Shown: positions 1 through 7,551, counted from the stretch's first letter. The stretch: 17,956 bases of DNA from Anaerolineae bacterium (GCA_030612185.1 JAUWOI010000026.1:1-17956), one strand, 5' to 3'. Numbers and translations are program-made. The notes: generated by a model from the sequence alone, not told the origin.

Positions 1-305
1 TGCAGTTCGTGAAATCGCGCTTCGGAGACGTATCGCAGGTCGAAGCAGGTGATGATGTGGTTGATAGTCTCGTCGAGGGAGCCACGGGCAATGTAGAAGA
101 AGCGCAGTTTGTCCAGGTAGTGATAGCGCCCGTAGCCCTCGGCAATATTCGCCATCACGCTCTTCGATGACCTACGCATTTGTGGAGCTAGATCGTAGCG
201 CTCAATGGGCGGCAACTGCACGGCGACTTTGTGGACCTCGATCACCAACCGCCGGGCCAGTTGCCAGCATTTGAGGTCCTGGAAGCCGAACCGCTGGTCG
301 GCCAT
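1..305 (-). CDS. four helix bundle protein (23S rRNA intervening-sequence/S23 type), 3' end beyond window
   Basis: The gene runs off the left edge, so only the first 101 residues are visible. The protein starts MADQRFGFQDLKCWQLARRL at 305 and continues through VIEVHKVAVQLP, SSKSVMANIAEGYGR and a second half with RFFYIARGSLDET and HIITCFDLRYVS. The F-x-D-L-x-x-W-x-x-A opening, the S-x-S-x-x-x-N-I-A-E-G-x-G-R motif and the A-R-G-S-x-x-E motif are the signature of the four-helix-bundle family first described as ORFs in 23S rRNA intervening sequences. Free-standing chromosomal copies like this one are common and their role is unknown. The usual length is about 115-130 residues, so roughly 20 are missing. 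An AAGGGGG ribosome-binding site lies just upstream of the ATG. An octamer repeat array begins 18 bp upstream of the start and fills the gap to the MgtC gene. Confidence 0.88.
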   Translation of the reverse strand, partial: MADQRFGFQDLKCWQLARRLVIEVHKVAVQLPPIERYDLAPQMRRSSKSVMANIAEGYGRYHYLDKLRFFYIARGSLDETINHIITCFDLRYVSEARFHEL

Positions 306-322
306 AGGTTTCCCCCTTCCCT

Positions 323-378
323 CATCTACTCATCTACCCATCTACTCATCTACTCGTTTACTCACCTGCTCATCTACT
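323..378. repeat. tandem array of a degenerate 8-bp unit (catctact), 7 copies
   Basis: Seven consecutive octamers can be read without gaps: catctact, catctacc, catctact, catctact, cgtttact, cacctgct, catctact. Four are identical and the other three differ at one to three positions. On the coding strand of the neighbours the unit reads AGTAGATG. The array fills almost the whole gap between the MgtC-type gene stop (381) and the ribosome-binding site of the four-helix-bundle gene. A related array lies at 1655-1708 on the other side of the MgtC gene. Confidence 0.9.
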
Positions 379-380
379 CT

Positions 381-1640
381 CTAAACGAGAAACGCAACGC
401 CAATGCCAGTCACCAGCATTAACACAAACCCCGGCAGCAACGCCCGGCGCAGGGAAGGCGACCCACTCGTCAGCACAATGCCCCCTTTGACGACGGTGTT
501 CGACATAGCGGCCAGCACAATGGCCCGCGCTGCTGTGTTCAAAGTCAAGCCGCCCGTCGTGCGGCTCAACTCGGCCACGGAGAGCGTAATCGCGTCCACG
601 TCCGCCAGCCCGGCAACGATGCTGGAAAGATAGAGGCCGGTATCACCCAGATACGTCTGCGCTGCCTTCGAGATCAACAAGATCAACGCATAGATCAGGC
701 CAAACTTGACCGCCGGCCCCAGTTCAAACGGGTTGGAGAAAACGACCTCCCCTTCCTTGTCGGTGCGTTGAGCGAGGTAGAGATAGACACAGTAGGCCAA
801 CCCCACCGCCGCCGAGGCGGCCATCGGCAGCCATAATACGCGCAACAGCGCGACGTTCAGTGCCGCAACCTCCACGATTACCCGAGCGAACATCACCGTC
901 CAGGCCACCGTGATCGCCAGCGCAAATGGTTTGGCCAACTCCGCCTCCCTCTGGCTGCGTTGCGCAAAACTGAGCGTCACCGCCGTGCTCGAAACCAGCC
1001 CACCCAGCAGACCGGTCAGACCGATGCCCTGCCTGGGGCCCACCACCTTGACCAACACGTAGCCCAGGAAACTGATGCCGGAGATGAAGACGACCATCAG
1101 CCAGATTTTGTATGGGTTTAGCACGTCCAACGGCGGTGGGCCAAAGGTTTGATTGGGCAGCACCGGCAGGACGATGACCGTGATGACGGCGAACTTGAGC
1201 GTAGCGTAAACGTCCTCCCGGGTGATGCGCTGCACAAACGTGTCCATCTCCAGTTTGAGGGAGAGCAAGACAGTGGTCACCACCGCCAGCGCCGCCGCCA
1301 GCGCCAGATAGCCCCAGTAACACAGCGCGCCGGCGAGGACAGTCACCAATGCTGCCACCTCGGTGGTCAGACCTACTTCACCACGCCAGGCGCCGATGAA
1401 GTAGGCAACAATGATCAACGCGCTCACCGGGAGAATGATACCGATGAATGCCCACGGCGAGGCCAGCACGTCGGCCACCAACGCGGCGGTGCAACCGACC
1501 AGCCCCATCAGCGCAAACGTGCGCCCCCCGGCGAAGATCTCCCTACCAGGGCCGCCGTGGGCATACTCTCGTTGCAGCCCCACCAGGAAACCGATAGCCA
1601 GTGCAGCGCCGAACCGGTAGAAAAGGTCTGCCTGCTCCAT
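381..1640 (-). CDS. MgtC/SapB family membrane protein with C-terminal DUF4010
   Basis: A polytopic inner-membrane protein of 419 residues with about eleven to twelve hydrophobic segments. The N-terminal part (residues about 8-145) matches the MgtC/SapB type: the family opening GFLVGLQREYAHG at 17-29, then GGRTFALMGLVG near 38-49. The C-terminal part (about 175-400) matches DUF4010, with the conserved-looking GLTGLLGGLVSSTAVTLSFA stretch, a SSIVAGLADVDAITLS stretch and an AMSNTVVKGG segment. MgtC proteins were named from a Salmonella magnesium-transport operon, but they are regulators rather than proven transporters. The long MgtC-DUF4010 fusion is of unknown substrate. The ATG at 1640 follows the hydantoinase stop by 40 bp, inside and beside an octamer repeat array. 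A second array follows its stop. Family assignment is firm; function is not. Confidence 0.85.
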   Translation of the reverse strand: MEQADLFYRFGAALAIGFLVGLQREYAHGGPGREIFAGGRTFALMGLVGCTAALVADVLASPWAFIGIILPVSALIIVAYFIGAWRGEVGLTTEVAALVTVLAGALCYWGYLALAAALAVVTTVLLSLKLEMDTFVQRITREDVYATLKFAVITVIVLPVLPNQTFGPPPLDVLNPYKIWLMVVFISGISFLGYVLVKVVGPRQGIGLTGLLGGLVSSTAVTLSFAQRSQREAELAKPFALAITVAWTVMFARVIVEVAALNVALLRVLWLPMAASAAVGLAYCVYLYLAQRTDKEGEVVFSNPFELGPAVKFGLIYALILLISKAAQTYLGDTGLYLSSIVAGLADVDAITLSVAELSRTTGGLTLNTAARAIVLAAMSNTVVKGGIVLTSGSPSLRRALLPGFVLMLVTGIGVAFLV

Positions 1641-1654
1641 ATCATGTGCCTCCT

Positions 1655-1708
1655 CATCTACTTATCTACTCATCCCTCATCTACTCATCCACCCATTCCT
1701 CATCTACT
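1655..1708. repeat. second array of the catctact-type 7-8 bp unit
   Basis: The units read catctact, tatctact, catccct, catctact, catccacc, cattcct and catctact, so there are seven units with two shortened to seven bases. The unit and orientation match the array at 323-378, and together the two bracket the MgtC-type gene. This array overlaps the 3' end of the hydantoinase gene and supplies its last codons and stop. Confidence 0.85.
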
Positions 1709-3105
1709 CCCCCCCTCGCCACAAACCGCCCTCGTCCCTTGCGCCCGTTGAACCGCCCCTCGCGGTAAATGATCTGGCCCCGGGAGATGGTCACCTTGAC
1801 CCGCCCATGCACCCGCAGCCCCTCGTAGGGGGTGTAGCCGGCCAGGTGGTGGAGGCTCTCGGCGCTGATGGTGTCTTCTGGCCCCGGGTCGTAGACGACG
1901 ACGTCGGCGTCGGAACCGGGGAGGAGCGCACCCTTGCGCGGCCACAATCCCCAGATGCGAGACGGGTTGGTGGATAGGAGTGCGACCAGTTGGGGCAGCG
2001 TCAGCCGCCCCCTGGGCTGAGCCGAGTCGAAGCCCCCGGCCACGCCGTAGGTGTACATCAACGGCAGCAAAGTCTCCATTCCCGGCAGACCTCCGGGCGT
2101 GCGGGTGAAGTTATCATCAGCAGTCTTCTGCGCCAGCGTGTAGTCGCAGTGGTCGGTGGCGATCAGGTCCACCGCCCCGGCCTCAACCAACGCCCACAGC
2201 CGGTCGGGATCGCCGGGGTGACGCAGCGGCGGCTGGAGGATGTAGCGCCAGGGCTCGGAGCCCTCGTAGGCGGTGTTATCCAGCAAGAGGTACTGGGGGC
2301 AGGTTTCGCAGGAGACCATCTGTCCGTTGTCCCGGGCCTCCATTACCAACGCGACGGAGCGTGCGGTGGAGCAATGGACGATGTGAACCGGGCAGCCGGC
2401 AGCCTCGGCCACGAAGAGCACCCGCTGGACCGCATCCTTCTCAACCAGGGCGGGGCGGGAGCGGCCGTGGTAACGCCAGCCGGTCTCACCGGCAGCGACC
2501 AAGACCTCCGTCTGTGCCGTCACCAGCGCGTCGTTCTCGCAGTGGACGAGCGGCAGGATTCCCAGATCGGCGGCGGCTTCCATCAGGCGCAGGATCGTAC
2601 TGTCATCGGCGTAGTAGTTGGGCCGGTAGGTGGTGTAGAGTTTCATGCTGGGGGTGCCCAGATCAACCAGGTCGGCCAATTCCCCCTCCCGGCCTGGCCC
2701 CAGATCGGTGACCATCACGTGGAATCCGTAATCAATCACCGCCTCCCGCGCCTCCTCCAGCCGCGCCTCTACTGCCTCCCGTAGCGTCTGCCCCGGAAAC
2801 TGGGTGGCGAAGTCCCCCACGGTGGTGACGCCCCCGCAGGCGGCGGCCCGCGTGCCGATGAACCAGTCGTCGGGAGTCTGGTAGATGCCGGTATCAAGCG
2901 CAATATGGGTGTGAGCGTCAATGAGACCGGGGAGGACATAACAGCCGGTGGCATCCACCACAACGGTGTCGTTTGCCATGGGAAGGCCGCGCCCGATGGC
3001 CTTGATGCACTCCCCCTGGATGAGTAAATCGGCCTCAAAGGCGCCCTCGGGGGTGACGAGGGTGCCGCTCTTGATGAGCGAAGTTGCACTCGAATATGCT
3101 TTCAT
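1681..3105 (-). CDS. dihydropyrimidinase/D-hydantoinase-type amidohydrolase
   Basis: A cytoplasmic metal-dependent cyclic amidohydrolase that would open dihydropyrimidine or hydantoin rings in nucleobase catabolism. Numbering from the ATG at 3105 (474 residues), the metal ligands of the family are visible: H65-x-H67 in GLIDAHTH, the likely carbamylated lysine K155 in SMKLYTTYR, H188 in LVHCEND, H244 in HIVHCSTA and D318 in ATDHCDY. The start at 3105 is preferred because GGAGA lies five bases upstream and LIKSGTLVT aligns with the usual family N-terminus; the frame stays open to a GTG at 3180. The exact substrate (dihydrouracil, hydantoin, allantoin) cannot be decided here. Its C-terminal residues VDEEWVDE are encoded by an octamer repeat array and look like a recent extension. 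It lies downstream of the caspase gene, with 80 bp between. Confidence 0.88.
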   Translation of the reverse strand: MKAYSSATSLIKSGTLVTPEGAFEADLLIQGECIKAIGRGLPMANDTVVVDATGCYVLPGLIDAHTHIALDTGIYQTPDDWFIGTRAAACGGVTTVGDFATQFPGQTLREAVEARLEEAREAVIDYGFHVMVTDLGPGREGELADLVDLGTPSMKLYTTYRPNYYADDSTILRLMEAAADLGILPLVHCENDALVTAQTEVLVAAGETGWRYHGRSRPALVEKDAVQRVLFVAEAAGCPVHIVHCSTARSVALVMEARDNGQMVSCETCPQYLLLDNTAYEGSEPWRYILQPPLRHPGDPDRLWALVEAGAVDLIATDHCDYTLAQKTADDNFTRTPGGLPGMETLLPLMYTYGVAGGFDSAQPRGRLTLPQLVALLSTNPSRIWGLWPRKGALLPGSDADVVVYDPGPEDTISAESLHHLAGYTPYEGLRVHGRVKVTISRGQIIYREGRFNGRKGRGRFVARGGVDEEWVDE

Positions 3106-3110
3106 CGCAC

Positions 3111-3115
3111 TCTCC
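3111..3115 (-). promoter_or_regulatory. ribosome-binding site deciding the hydantoinase start
   Basis: GGAGA on the minus strand ends five bases before the ATG at 3105. The alternative starts (GTG 3180, ATG 3171, ATG 3117) would add residues that the family lacks. Confidence 0.6.
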
Positions 3116-3185
3116 ATCTCCAGTTGTACCAACTCATATCGTCTGTTGTCTCTGCCGGTTCGGTTAGACATTGAAGACACCTGGG

Positions 3186-4619
3186 CTACTGGTGACGAAC
3201 GAGGATGATATCACCCGCCACAGTGTACTGCAGCGTCGGTGTCTGGCTCAGGTTACGCTGGCTGGCCCACAACTTTACACTGTTGGCAACATGCCGGTTG
3301 GCATCCTGCACAGTGACAAACCCCTTTTCATCCCGGTCGGCTCGCCCCTCCAACGCTTCCAGCAGAAAGTGAGTAAAGACGCTGCGCTCGTTCTCGCGCC
3401 ACTCGTAGCTTAACTGCCCCTGCTTGCACGAAGCCACGACAGCCAGCCCTTCGGCCTGCTCGAACACACGGCGGATGAAGGCTTCCGACATTGGCTTTGG
3501 CCCCTTGCCACCAATATCGGCCCCAGAATGGCAGGCATCCAGGACAATGACTTTGGCGCAGGCCGGGGCCTGTTCTACAATCTCCTTGACCCGCGAGACG
3601 CGGACGGCGGTATCGCTCAACACCAGCCGCCGGCCGTTGCGGGCGACCAGGTAGGATTCACCGCCGTCCTGATCGCCATGACCGCTATAGTAGAAAAGCA
3701 GCAGATCGTCGGGGTCGGTGGCGTCAGCCACGGCCTTGAGCGCGACCAGGATATTATCGCGAGTAGGGAGTTCGGGTGTGTCGTCGGTCAGCAGGCGGAT
3801 GCGAGCAGAGTCAAAGCCGCCGGCGACGAGCTGCTCGCGGATGGCATGCACGTCCTTAACACAGACGTGAAGTTGACCATAATTGGCTTTGTCCTCGTAT
3901 GCGTTGACGCCGACGAGTACGACCCAGCGGTTGCCGGCGCCGTAGAGGGGTATCGGGCCGGTGGCCGCATCGTCCCCTTTGAAGCCTTTGCCCAGGCGGG
4001 CCTTGATACGCTCCCATAAGGCTTTCAGGTCAACTTGATGCTGACTCCCCAATTCGACCTTATAACTCAGAATACCAGGTATGATCGGTAGCGCCAGTTC
4101 CAAATACTGATAGACACCGCCAGTGTGTTCAGCAAGAGCATCCAGCGCAGCACGTAACTCTGGATTGAGTGGCAGACCTGCCTGTTGAACAGTCTGCGCC
4201 CAGGTACGCAATTCGGCAACCATCTGAGCAGCCTCTGCTTGCTCTACCTGGTTCTGGTCAATAGCGTCCAGAATCTGTGCCGCAGCCTGGCGGTCCTCAG
4301 CACGGCCCTGGTCTATCTTGTCCTCGATGCGGCGCAACTGTTCGATGATCTCTCGGTCGTCAGGGGGTGGTTGTGTTTGAGGCGGGGGCTGTTTGCCCAT
4401 GCACAGGTCATTGAAGCTGATGCCCAGGTGCTCAAGTGCCAGGGCGTTGAGTTGATCCACAATCCGCGTGCGGTCGCGGCGGGTCTGCTCGCTGGGGCCA
4501 TAGCGCCGCTCGTCACGGAGGTTTTCGCGCAGGGGGGCCTCGTGGACAGTGAAATCCTGGTGCCAATCCGTGCCCCCGGCCAACCGTTTGAAAGCATCAA
4601 GGCCGCGTTCATAGTCCAT
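3186..4619 (-). CDS. caspase-family (metacaspase p20) protease with N-terminal effector-associated domain
   Basis: A 477-residue putative cysteine protease, probably the effector of the island. Residues 3-74 form a small helical domain with Y-x-R-G, ERRYGP and SFNDLC that also begins the giant NTPase at 9246-13343; it resembles the effector-associated domains of bacterial conflict systems. Residues about 86-147 look like a coiled coil. Residues 170-190 are a hydrophobic stretch (LELALPIIPGILSYKVEL). The p20-like domain starts near 231 with RWVVLVGVNAYED; the catalytic pair is H314 in YYSGHGD and C363 in VLDACHSG, so the enzyme looks intact. Bacterial relatives usually cut after Arg or Lys rather than Asp. 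The ATG at 4619 has GGAGG seven bases upstream, although the frame is open to 4685. The substrate is unknown. Confidence 0.9.
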   Translation of the reverse strand: MDYERGLDAFKRLAGGTDWHQDFTVHEAPLRENLRDERRYGPSEQTRRDRTRIVDQLNALALEHLGISFNDLCMGKQPPPQTQPPPDDREIIEQLRRIEDKIDQGRAEDRQAAAQILDAIDQNQVEQAEAAQMVAELRTWAQTVQQAGLPLNPELRAALDALAEHTGGVYQYLELALPIIPGILSYKVELGSQHQVDLKALWERIKARLGKGFKGDDAATGPIPLYGAGNRWVVLVGVNAYEDKANYGQLHVCVKDVHAIREQLVAGGFDSARIRLLTDDTPELPTRDNILVALKAVADATDPDDLLLFYYSGHGDQDGGESYLVARNGRRLVLSDTAVRVSRVKEIVEQAPACAKVIVLDACHSGADIGGKGPKPMSEAFIRRVFEQAEGLAVVASCKQGQLSYEWRENERSVFTHFLLEALEGRADRDEKGFVTVQDANRHVANSVKLWASQRNLSQTPTLQYTVAGDIILVRHQ

Positions 4620-4626
4620 GTCCTTT

Positions 4627-4631
4627 CCTCC
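4627..4631 (-). promoter_or_regulatory. strong ribosome-binding site deciding the caspase start
   Basis: GGAGG on the minus strand, seven bases before the ATG at 4619. It argues against the longer reading from 4685. The remaining gap to the AlbA_2 gene stop (174 bp) holds a possible TATGAT -10 at 4749-4754, without a convincing -35, and a direct repeat. Confidence 0.65.
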
Positions 4632-4779
4632 AATGGATGATTGCGAAACAGGTGAGATGACAGTCGGTTCCGGGCGGTGAGGCAATAAGCATGCTCGTCA
4701 GTCAGCGCGCCGCCGGGCTGAAAGGAGTGGCTCATCGTGTTACCTCAAATCATACGCTAATCCAGCATTTTGCGTGCCA

Positions 4780-4798
4780 TAATCATCTGTTAATCATC
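4780..4798. repeat. direct repeat of taatcatc with 11-bp period
   Basis: Two identical octamers, taatcatc at 4780-4787 and 4791-4798, are offset by 11 bp, about one helical turn. They overlap the stop of the AlbA_2/wHTH gene and lie about 160 bp upstream of the caspase start. This layout suits an operator bound by a protein on one face of the helix, but two copies of an AT-rich octamer could also be chance. Confidence 0.4.
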
Positions 4799-6233
4799 CG
4801 CTAATTGTCCGATCCTCGGTGGAGATGTAGTGGATCATTCGCCCTTGCCCTCGGCGTTGGATGAGGCCTTTACGAACCAAATCTCGTAACTCCCGGTGGG
4901 CCGTGTCTCGGCCGACACCTGTCAATTTACGGTACTCTCGATTTGTGATGCTACCGTGTGTCGTCAAATAGAGCATAGCCTGCACCTGTCGCTCATTCAA
5001 CCTCATCTCTGCCCAGCGGGTTTCTTGCTCCTCCTCAGCCAGTTTGCTCAGGTCGGCCGCATAGAGGGTGACGACGACGCTGCCGGGCACCTCTTCAAAG
5101 CGAGGCAGAGGCGGCCGAAGGGGATGTTCTTCAAACAGCGTCCGTACCATCGGCAGGCCATCGCCGTATCCTTCGACGTAGCCATAGCCGTAGAGCATTT
5201 GCATCAGGTTGGGATTGCGGTGGACAGGGCGGGTGGTGTAGATGGTGGCGGAGGTGAGAGGCTCCATCAATTCGCCGGGGTTGCTAACCTCAATGCAGTT
5301 GCTGAACCATTTAAGAATGACTCGTGCGCCACGTATCTGGTACTCGCGGTGGGCCAGACCGTTGGTAATGATCTCCCGCAGCGCCGGCAGGGGATACTCG
5401 GGCACGTCCTCACGTCGGGGGCCGAAGCGCCGCACATCCCGGATGGCCCCTACCTGCAGCCGCTCGCTCAGGTAGTCGGTTGCCTGGTCAATCAGATCAG
5501 GTACGCGCCCCTCGAACTCTCGTGCGTCGAGGATGTTGCGGGTGATGGCTGGGCCTGGATAGCGGACGATACTCAACCGGCTCTGGGGCACGTGGCGCCA
5601 GACCTCGCGTCCGAAGACCAGCAGCCCGGCCACGGTGGGGCAGGGTTCGCCCTTGCGATGGACGATGGCCCCCAGGTGCTCCAGCAGTTTGAGATCGGGG
5701 AGCATCAGCCGCCGGCCGCGCTTTTTCTCATAGGTGGCGCGATAGTTCTCCAACAGGCCCAGGTCCAGATCACCCAGTGTGGCCCCAGGCGGAGTCTCGG
5801 CTTCATAGTGCAACTGCCCCCGGCGGCTTGCCAGGGCAGTGATCTGGTGGGGCAAGGCCGGCACGTTCTCCGTCCCCCGGCGCACCAGCACCCGGCCGTC
5901 GGTAGTGAACATCTCGCGGGGCTGGTAGGGGACGGCGACCACAAAGACCGGCTGGCCCTGATATGTGCGTTCCTCAACAGAGATGCTGACGGCCGGCTGG
6001 CAGCAGTCGAGGCTGGCCGCCCGGTAGATGCTATCCAGCGCTATTTCCCGGTTGGGGATACCGGTAGGCTGGCGGGTAGCATCGTCAATCCCAATGACGA
6101 TCCGCCCCCCGCCGCTGTTGGCGAAGGCGACCAGCGTACGGGCCAGCGTGGCCGGTTTGACTCTGGCTGCCTTAAACTCCAGGTAAGGGCCTTCTCCTTC
6201 GGCAATGAGATGGGCCAATTCCTCTTCTGTCAT
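4794..6233 (-). CDS. AlbA_2 (Schlafen-like) domain ATP-binding protein with C-terminal winged helix
   Basis: A 479-residue cytoplasmic protein of the group often labelled 'putative DNA binding domain' or 'RecG-like transcriptional regulator'. Residues about 5-125 are an AlbA_2 domain: YLEFKAARV at 17-25, FANSGGGRIVIGIDD at 37-51. Residues about 280-390 fit an HATPase_c_4 domain: the N-box-like REIITNGLAHREY (E287, N291, H295), VSNPGEL near 316-322 and the glycine box EGYGDGLP at 354-361. Residues about 410-470 form a winged helix (NREYRKLTGVGRDTAHRELRDL). AlbA_2 relatives include Schlafen-type nucleases and antiphage proteins. Whether this one cuts RNA or only regulates transcription cannot be read here. 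It lies immediately upstream of the caspase gene. An AGGAGA site precedes the ATG with a rather long spacer of about ten bases. Confidence 0.85.
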   Translation of the reverse strand: MTEEELAHLIAEGEGPYLEFKAARVKPATLARTLVAFANSGGGRIVIGIDDATRQPTGIPNREIALDSIYRAASLDCCQPAVSISVEERTYQGQPVFVVAVPYQPREMFTTDGRVLVRRGTENVPALPHQITALASRRGQLHYEAETPPGATLGDLDLGLLENYRATYEKKRGRRLMLPDLKLLEHLGAIVHRKGEPCPTVAGLLVFGREVWRHVPQSRLSIVRYPGPAITRNILDAREFEGRVPDLIDQATDYLSERLQVGAIRDVRRFGPRREDVPEYPLPALREIITNGLAHREYQIRGARVILKWFSNCIEVSNPGELMEPLTSATIYTTRPVHRNPNLMQMLYGYGYVEGYGDGLPMVRTLFEEHPLRPPLPRFEEVPGSVVVTLYAADLSKLAEEEQETRWAEMRLNERQVQAMLYLTTHGSITNREYRKLTGVGRDTAHRELRDLVRKGLIQRRGQGRMIHYISTEDRTISG

Positions 6234-6278
6234 CGGTTATGCTTCTCCTTTAGCCTGTTCCTCCGCATAGTCCTTTCA

Positions 6279-6601
6279 TCACCGCCGTCGCTCGCACTCA
6301 AAGGTATACTCATCGCCCGGCCCATAGCTCAACACAAAAATGAGCCGATCATCCTCCAACGTCGCCGTCGCCGTGCCGTCCGCCGGGTCCATCTCGTCCA
6401 TCCCCTCGAAGCGGAACACGGCGCGGTCGTCGCCTTCTGGAAGGCCGTCCAGGTCTCCCGATTGCAAGCCCAGGTGGTATACTCACCCTCTACACGGTCG
6501 CCCACTCAGTACAGTTTGACGTAGGGCTCCACTTCCATACGCAGGTAATCGTTGTCAAAGTCGGGGCTTGATACCACGTCCCAGACGCCAGTAAAGTTCA
6601 T
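6279..6601 (-). pseudogene. decayed small gene: in-frame stop plus frameshift
   Basis: Two short minus-strand frames belong to one former protein of about 106 residues. The first starts MNFTGVWDVVSSPDFDNDYL at 6601 and hits TGA at 6508-6506 after EPYVKLY. Reading on gives VGDRVEGEY, after which the coding sense moves to another frame and continues HLGLQSGDLDGLPEGDDRA to the stop at 6281-6279, ending FTFECERRR-like (YTFECERRR). The span of 323 bp is two more than a multiple of three; a two-base insertion in the tatac/cac stretch just after EGEY would explain it. The intact product would be a small acidic soluble protein, probably a beta-sandwich or lipocalin-like fold judged by alternating hydrophobics, function unknown. 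Assembly or sequencing error is possible, but two independent lesions favour real decay. Confidence 0.7.
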
Positions 6602-6636
6602 AGGAACACATCCTGGTCCGGCCGTAAGCCGAGTGC

Positions 6637-7503
6637 TCACGCCGGCTGATCCGCGGTCAGGTCGGCCTTGATCTCGACAATCATCGTTTCGCACAGAGCC
6701 GACTCTTCCTGTTGCTCGACCAGATTGCCCTCGGTCATCCCGATCATCATTTGCAGCACGTCCACCTGGGTCTGCCAGGTTTCCCGCGCCGCCTCGTCCT
6801 GTGCTTTGGTCAGCAGCCGCTGGGCGATCTCTGTCTCGTAACGCAAGCGCTCCAGTTCAGGTTCGAGCGATTCTTCGATCTTGCTCTGAGCGCTGATGGC
6901 TCGATCTTCCCACGCCTGTAGCACCTCTCGTTTCATCATCGTTCGCGCCTCCTCTGCATTATGGGGAATGGTGGCGAAATAGCGTCCTTCGTCCAGCGCA
7001 CACTCGGCAAATCCGGCCAATCGCGTGTGGGCCCGCGGCATGAACGTTTCCAGAACGTCAACCGCTTCAGTTGTTCCTTCGTGGGCCAGGATGAGCAGCG
7101 CTTCCTGCATCTGCCAGCGTGGGCTGGCGTCCTCCTCTAGCAGGACGCGACGCGCGTCGGCGACCGTCTCTGGACGCTGGCGCTGCCCAAAAGGCTGGCA
7201 GCAGCGCCCATAGCCTGGGCACGACTCGCCACAGGCAGAGACGCGGTACCACAGGCCGCCCTCTAATTGCACCAGACCGCCGCGTACCAGTTTGAGATTA
7301 CCCGCAAACTCTTCCTCACCAGCGTACTCGGCGGTGATCACGTCACGGTAGCCGGCGCAGCAGATGCCGCATCCAGGGCAGCGCTGACCGCAGTCGGCAG
7401 TTTCGATCAGTTGTCCGTGCTCATCCTCGGTCACGGTCGTGCCGTCCACCTGACGCGGATCGTAAGGTGGTATCCATTGCGTCCAGTCAATTGGGGTTTC
7501 CAT
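6637..7503 (-). CDS. hypothetical protein with duplicated C-x3-C-P-G-x-G-x-C-C motif and coiled-coil C-terminus
   Basis: I do not recognise this 288-residue protein. Its N-terminal third has two copies of a cysteine motif, C38-GQR-C42-PG-C45-GI-C48-C49 and C91-GES-C95-PGYGR-C101-C102, 53 residues apart. They look like metal (zinc or iron-sulfur) or disulfide sites, and with no signal peptide a cytoplasmic metal site is more likely. Residues about 125-200 are helical and HEAT-like (RWQMQEALLILAHEGTTEAV). Residues about 205-275 are rich in E, Q and L and likely form a coiled coil. The ATG at 7503 has AAGGAGAG about six bases upstream. It lies 48 bp after the helical-repeat gene, so the two are probably co-transcribed. 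Confidence 0.75.
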   Translation of the reverse strand: METPIDWTQWIPPYDPRQVDGTTVTEDEHGQLIETADCGQRCPGCGICCAGYRDVITAEYAGEEEFAGNLKLVRGGLVQLEGGLWYRVSACGESCPGYGRCCQPFGQRQRPETVADARRVLLEEDASPRWQMQEALLILAHEGTTEAVDVLETFMPRAHTRLAGFAECALDEGRYFATIPHNAEEARTMMKREVLQAWEDRAISAQSKIEESLEPELERLRYETEIAQRLLTKAQDEAARETWQTQVDVLQMMIGMTEGNLVEQQEESALCETMIVEIKADLTADQPA

Positions 7504-7551
7504 CGGTTTCTCTCCTTATTCTCACACGTTTTCACCAACAAGTCAGTTCTT

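Noticed and set aside
323..378. CRISPR-like array
   Set aside because: The units are 8 bp and contiguous without unique spacers, so this is a tandem microsatellite and not a CRISPR.
1990..2784. A 264-codon plus-strand frame opposite the hydantoinase
   Set aside because: Shadow of a gene with intact metal-ligand motifs; low-complexity Gly/Arg/Gln composition typical of antisense translation.
4313..4735. A minus-strand 140-codon frame starting upstream of the caspase with a GAGGT ribosome-binding-like site six bases before its ATG
   Set aside because: Most of it overlaps the caspase coding region in another frame and it has no domain. The first part could be a leader peptide, but nothing beyond the start site supports it.
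6486..6508. Selenocysteine or programmed readthrough of the TGA in the small gene
   Set aside because: A separate frameshift follows 30-40 bases later, no SECIS-like hairpin was recognised, and no cysteine-equivalent role is evident; decay is simpler.
4896..6524. A 542-codon open frame on the plus strand opposite the AlbA_2 gene
   Set aside because: It mirrors a gene with clear AlbA_2, HATPase and winged-helix motifs; its own translation has no recognisable domain. Long antisense frames are common in GC-rich coding DNA.
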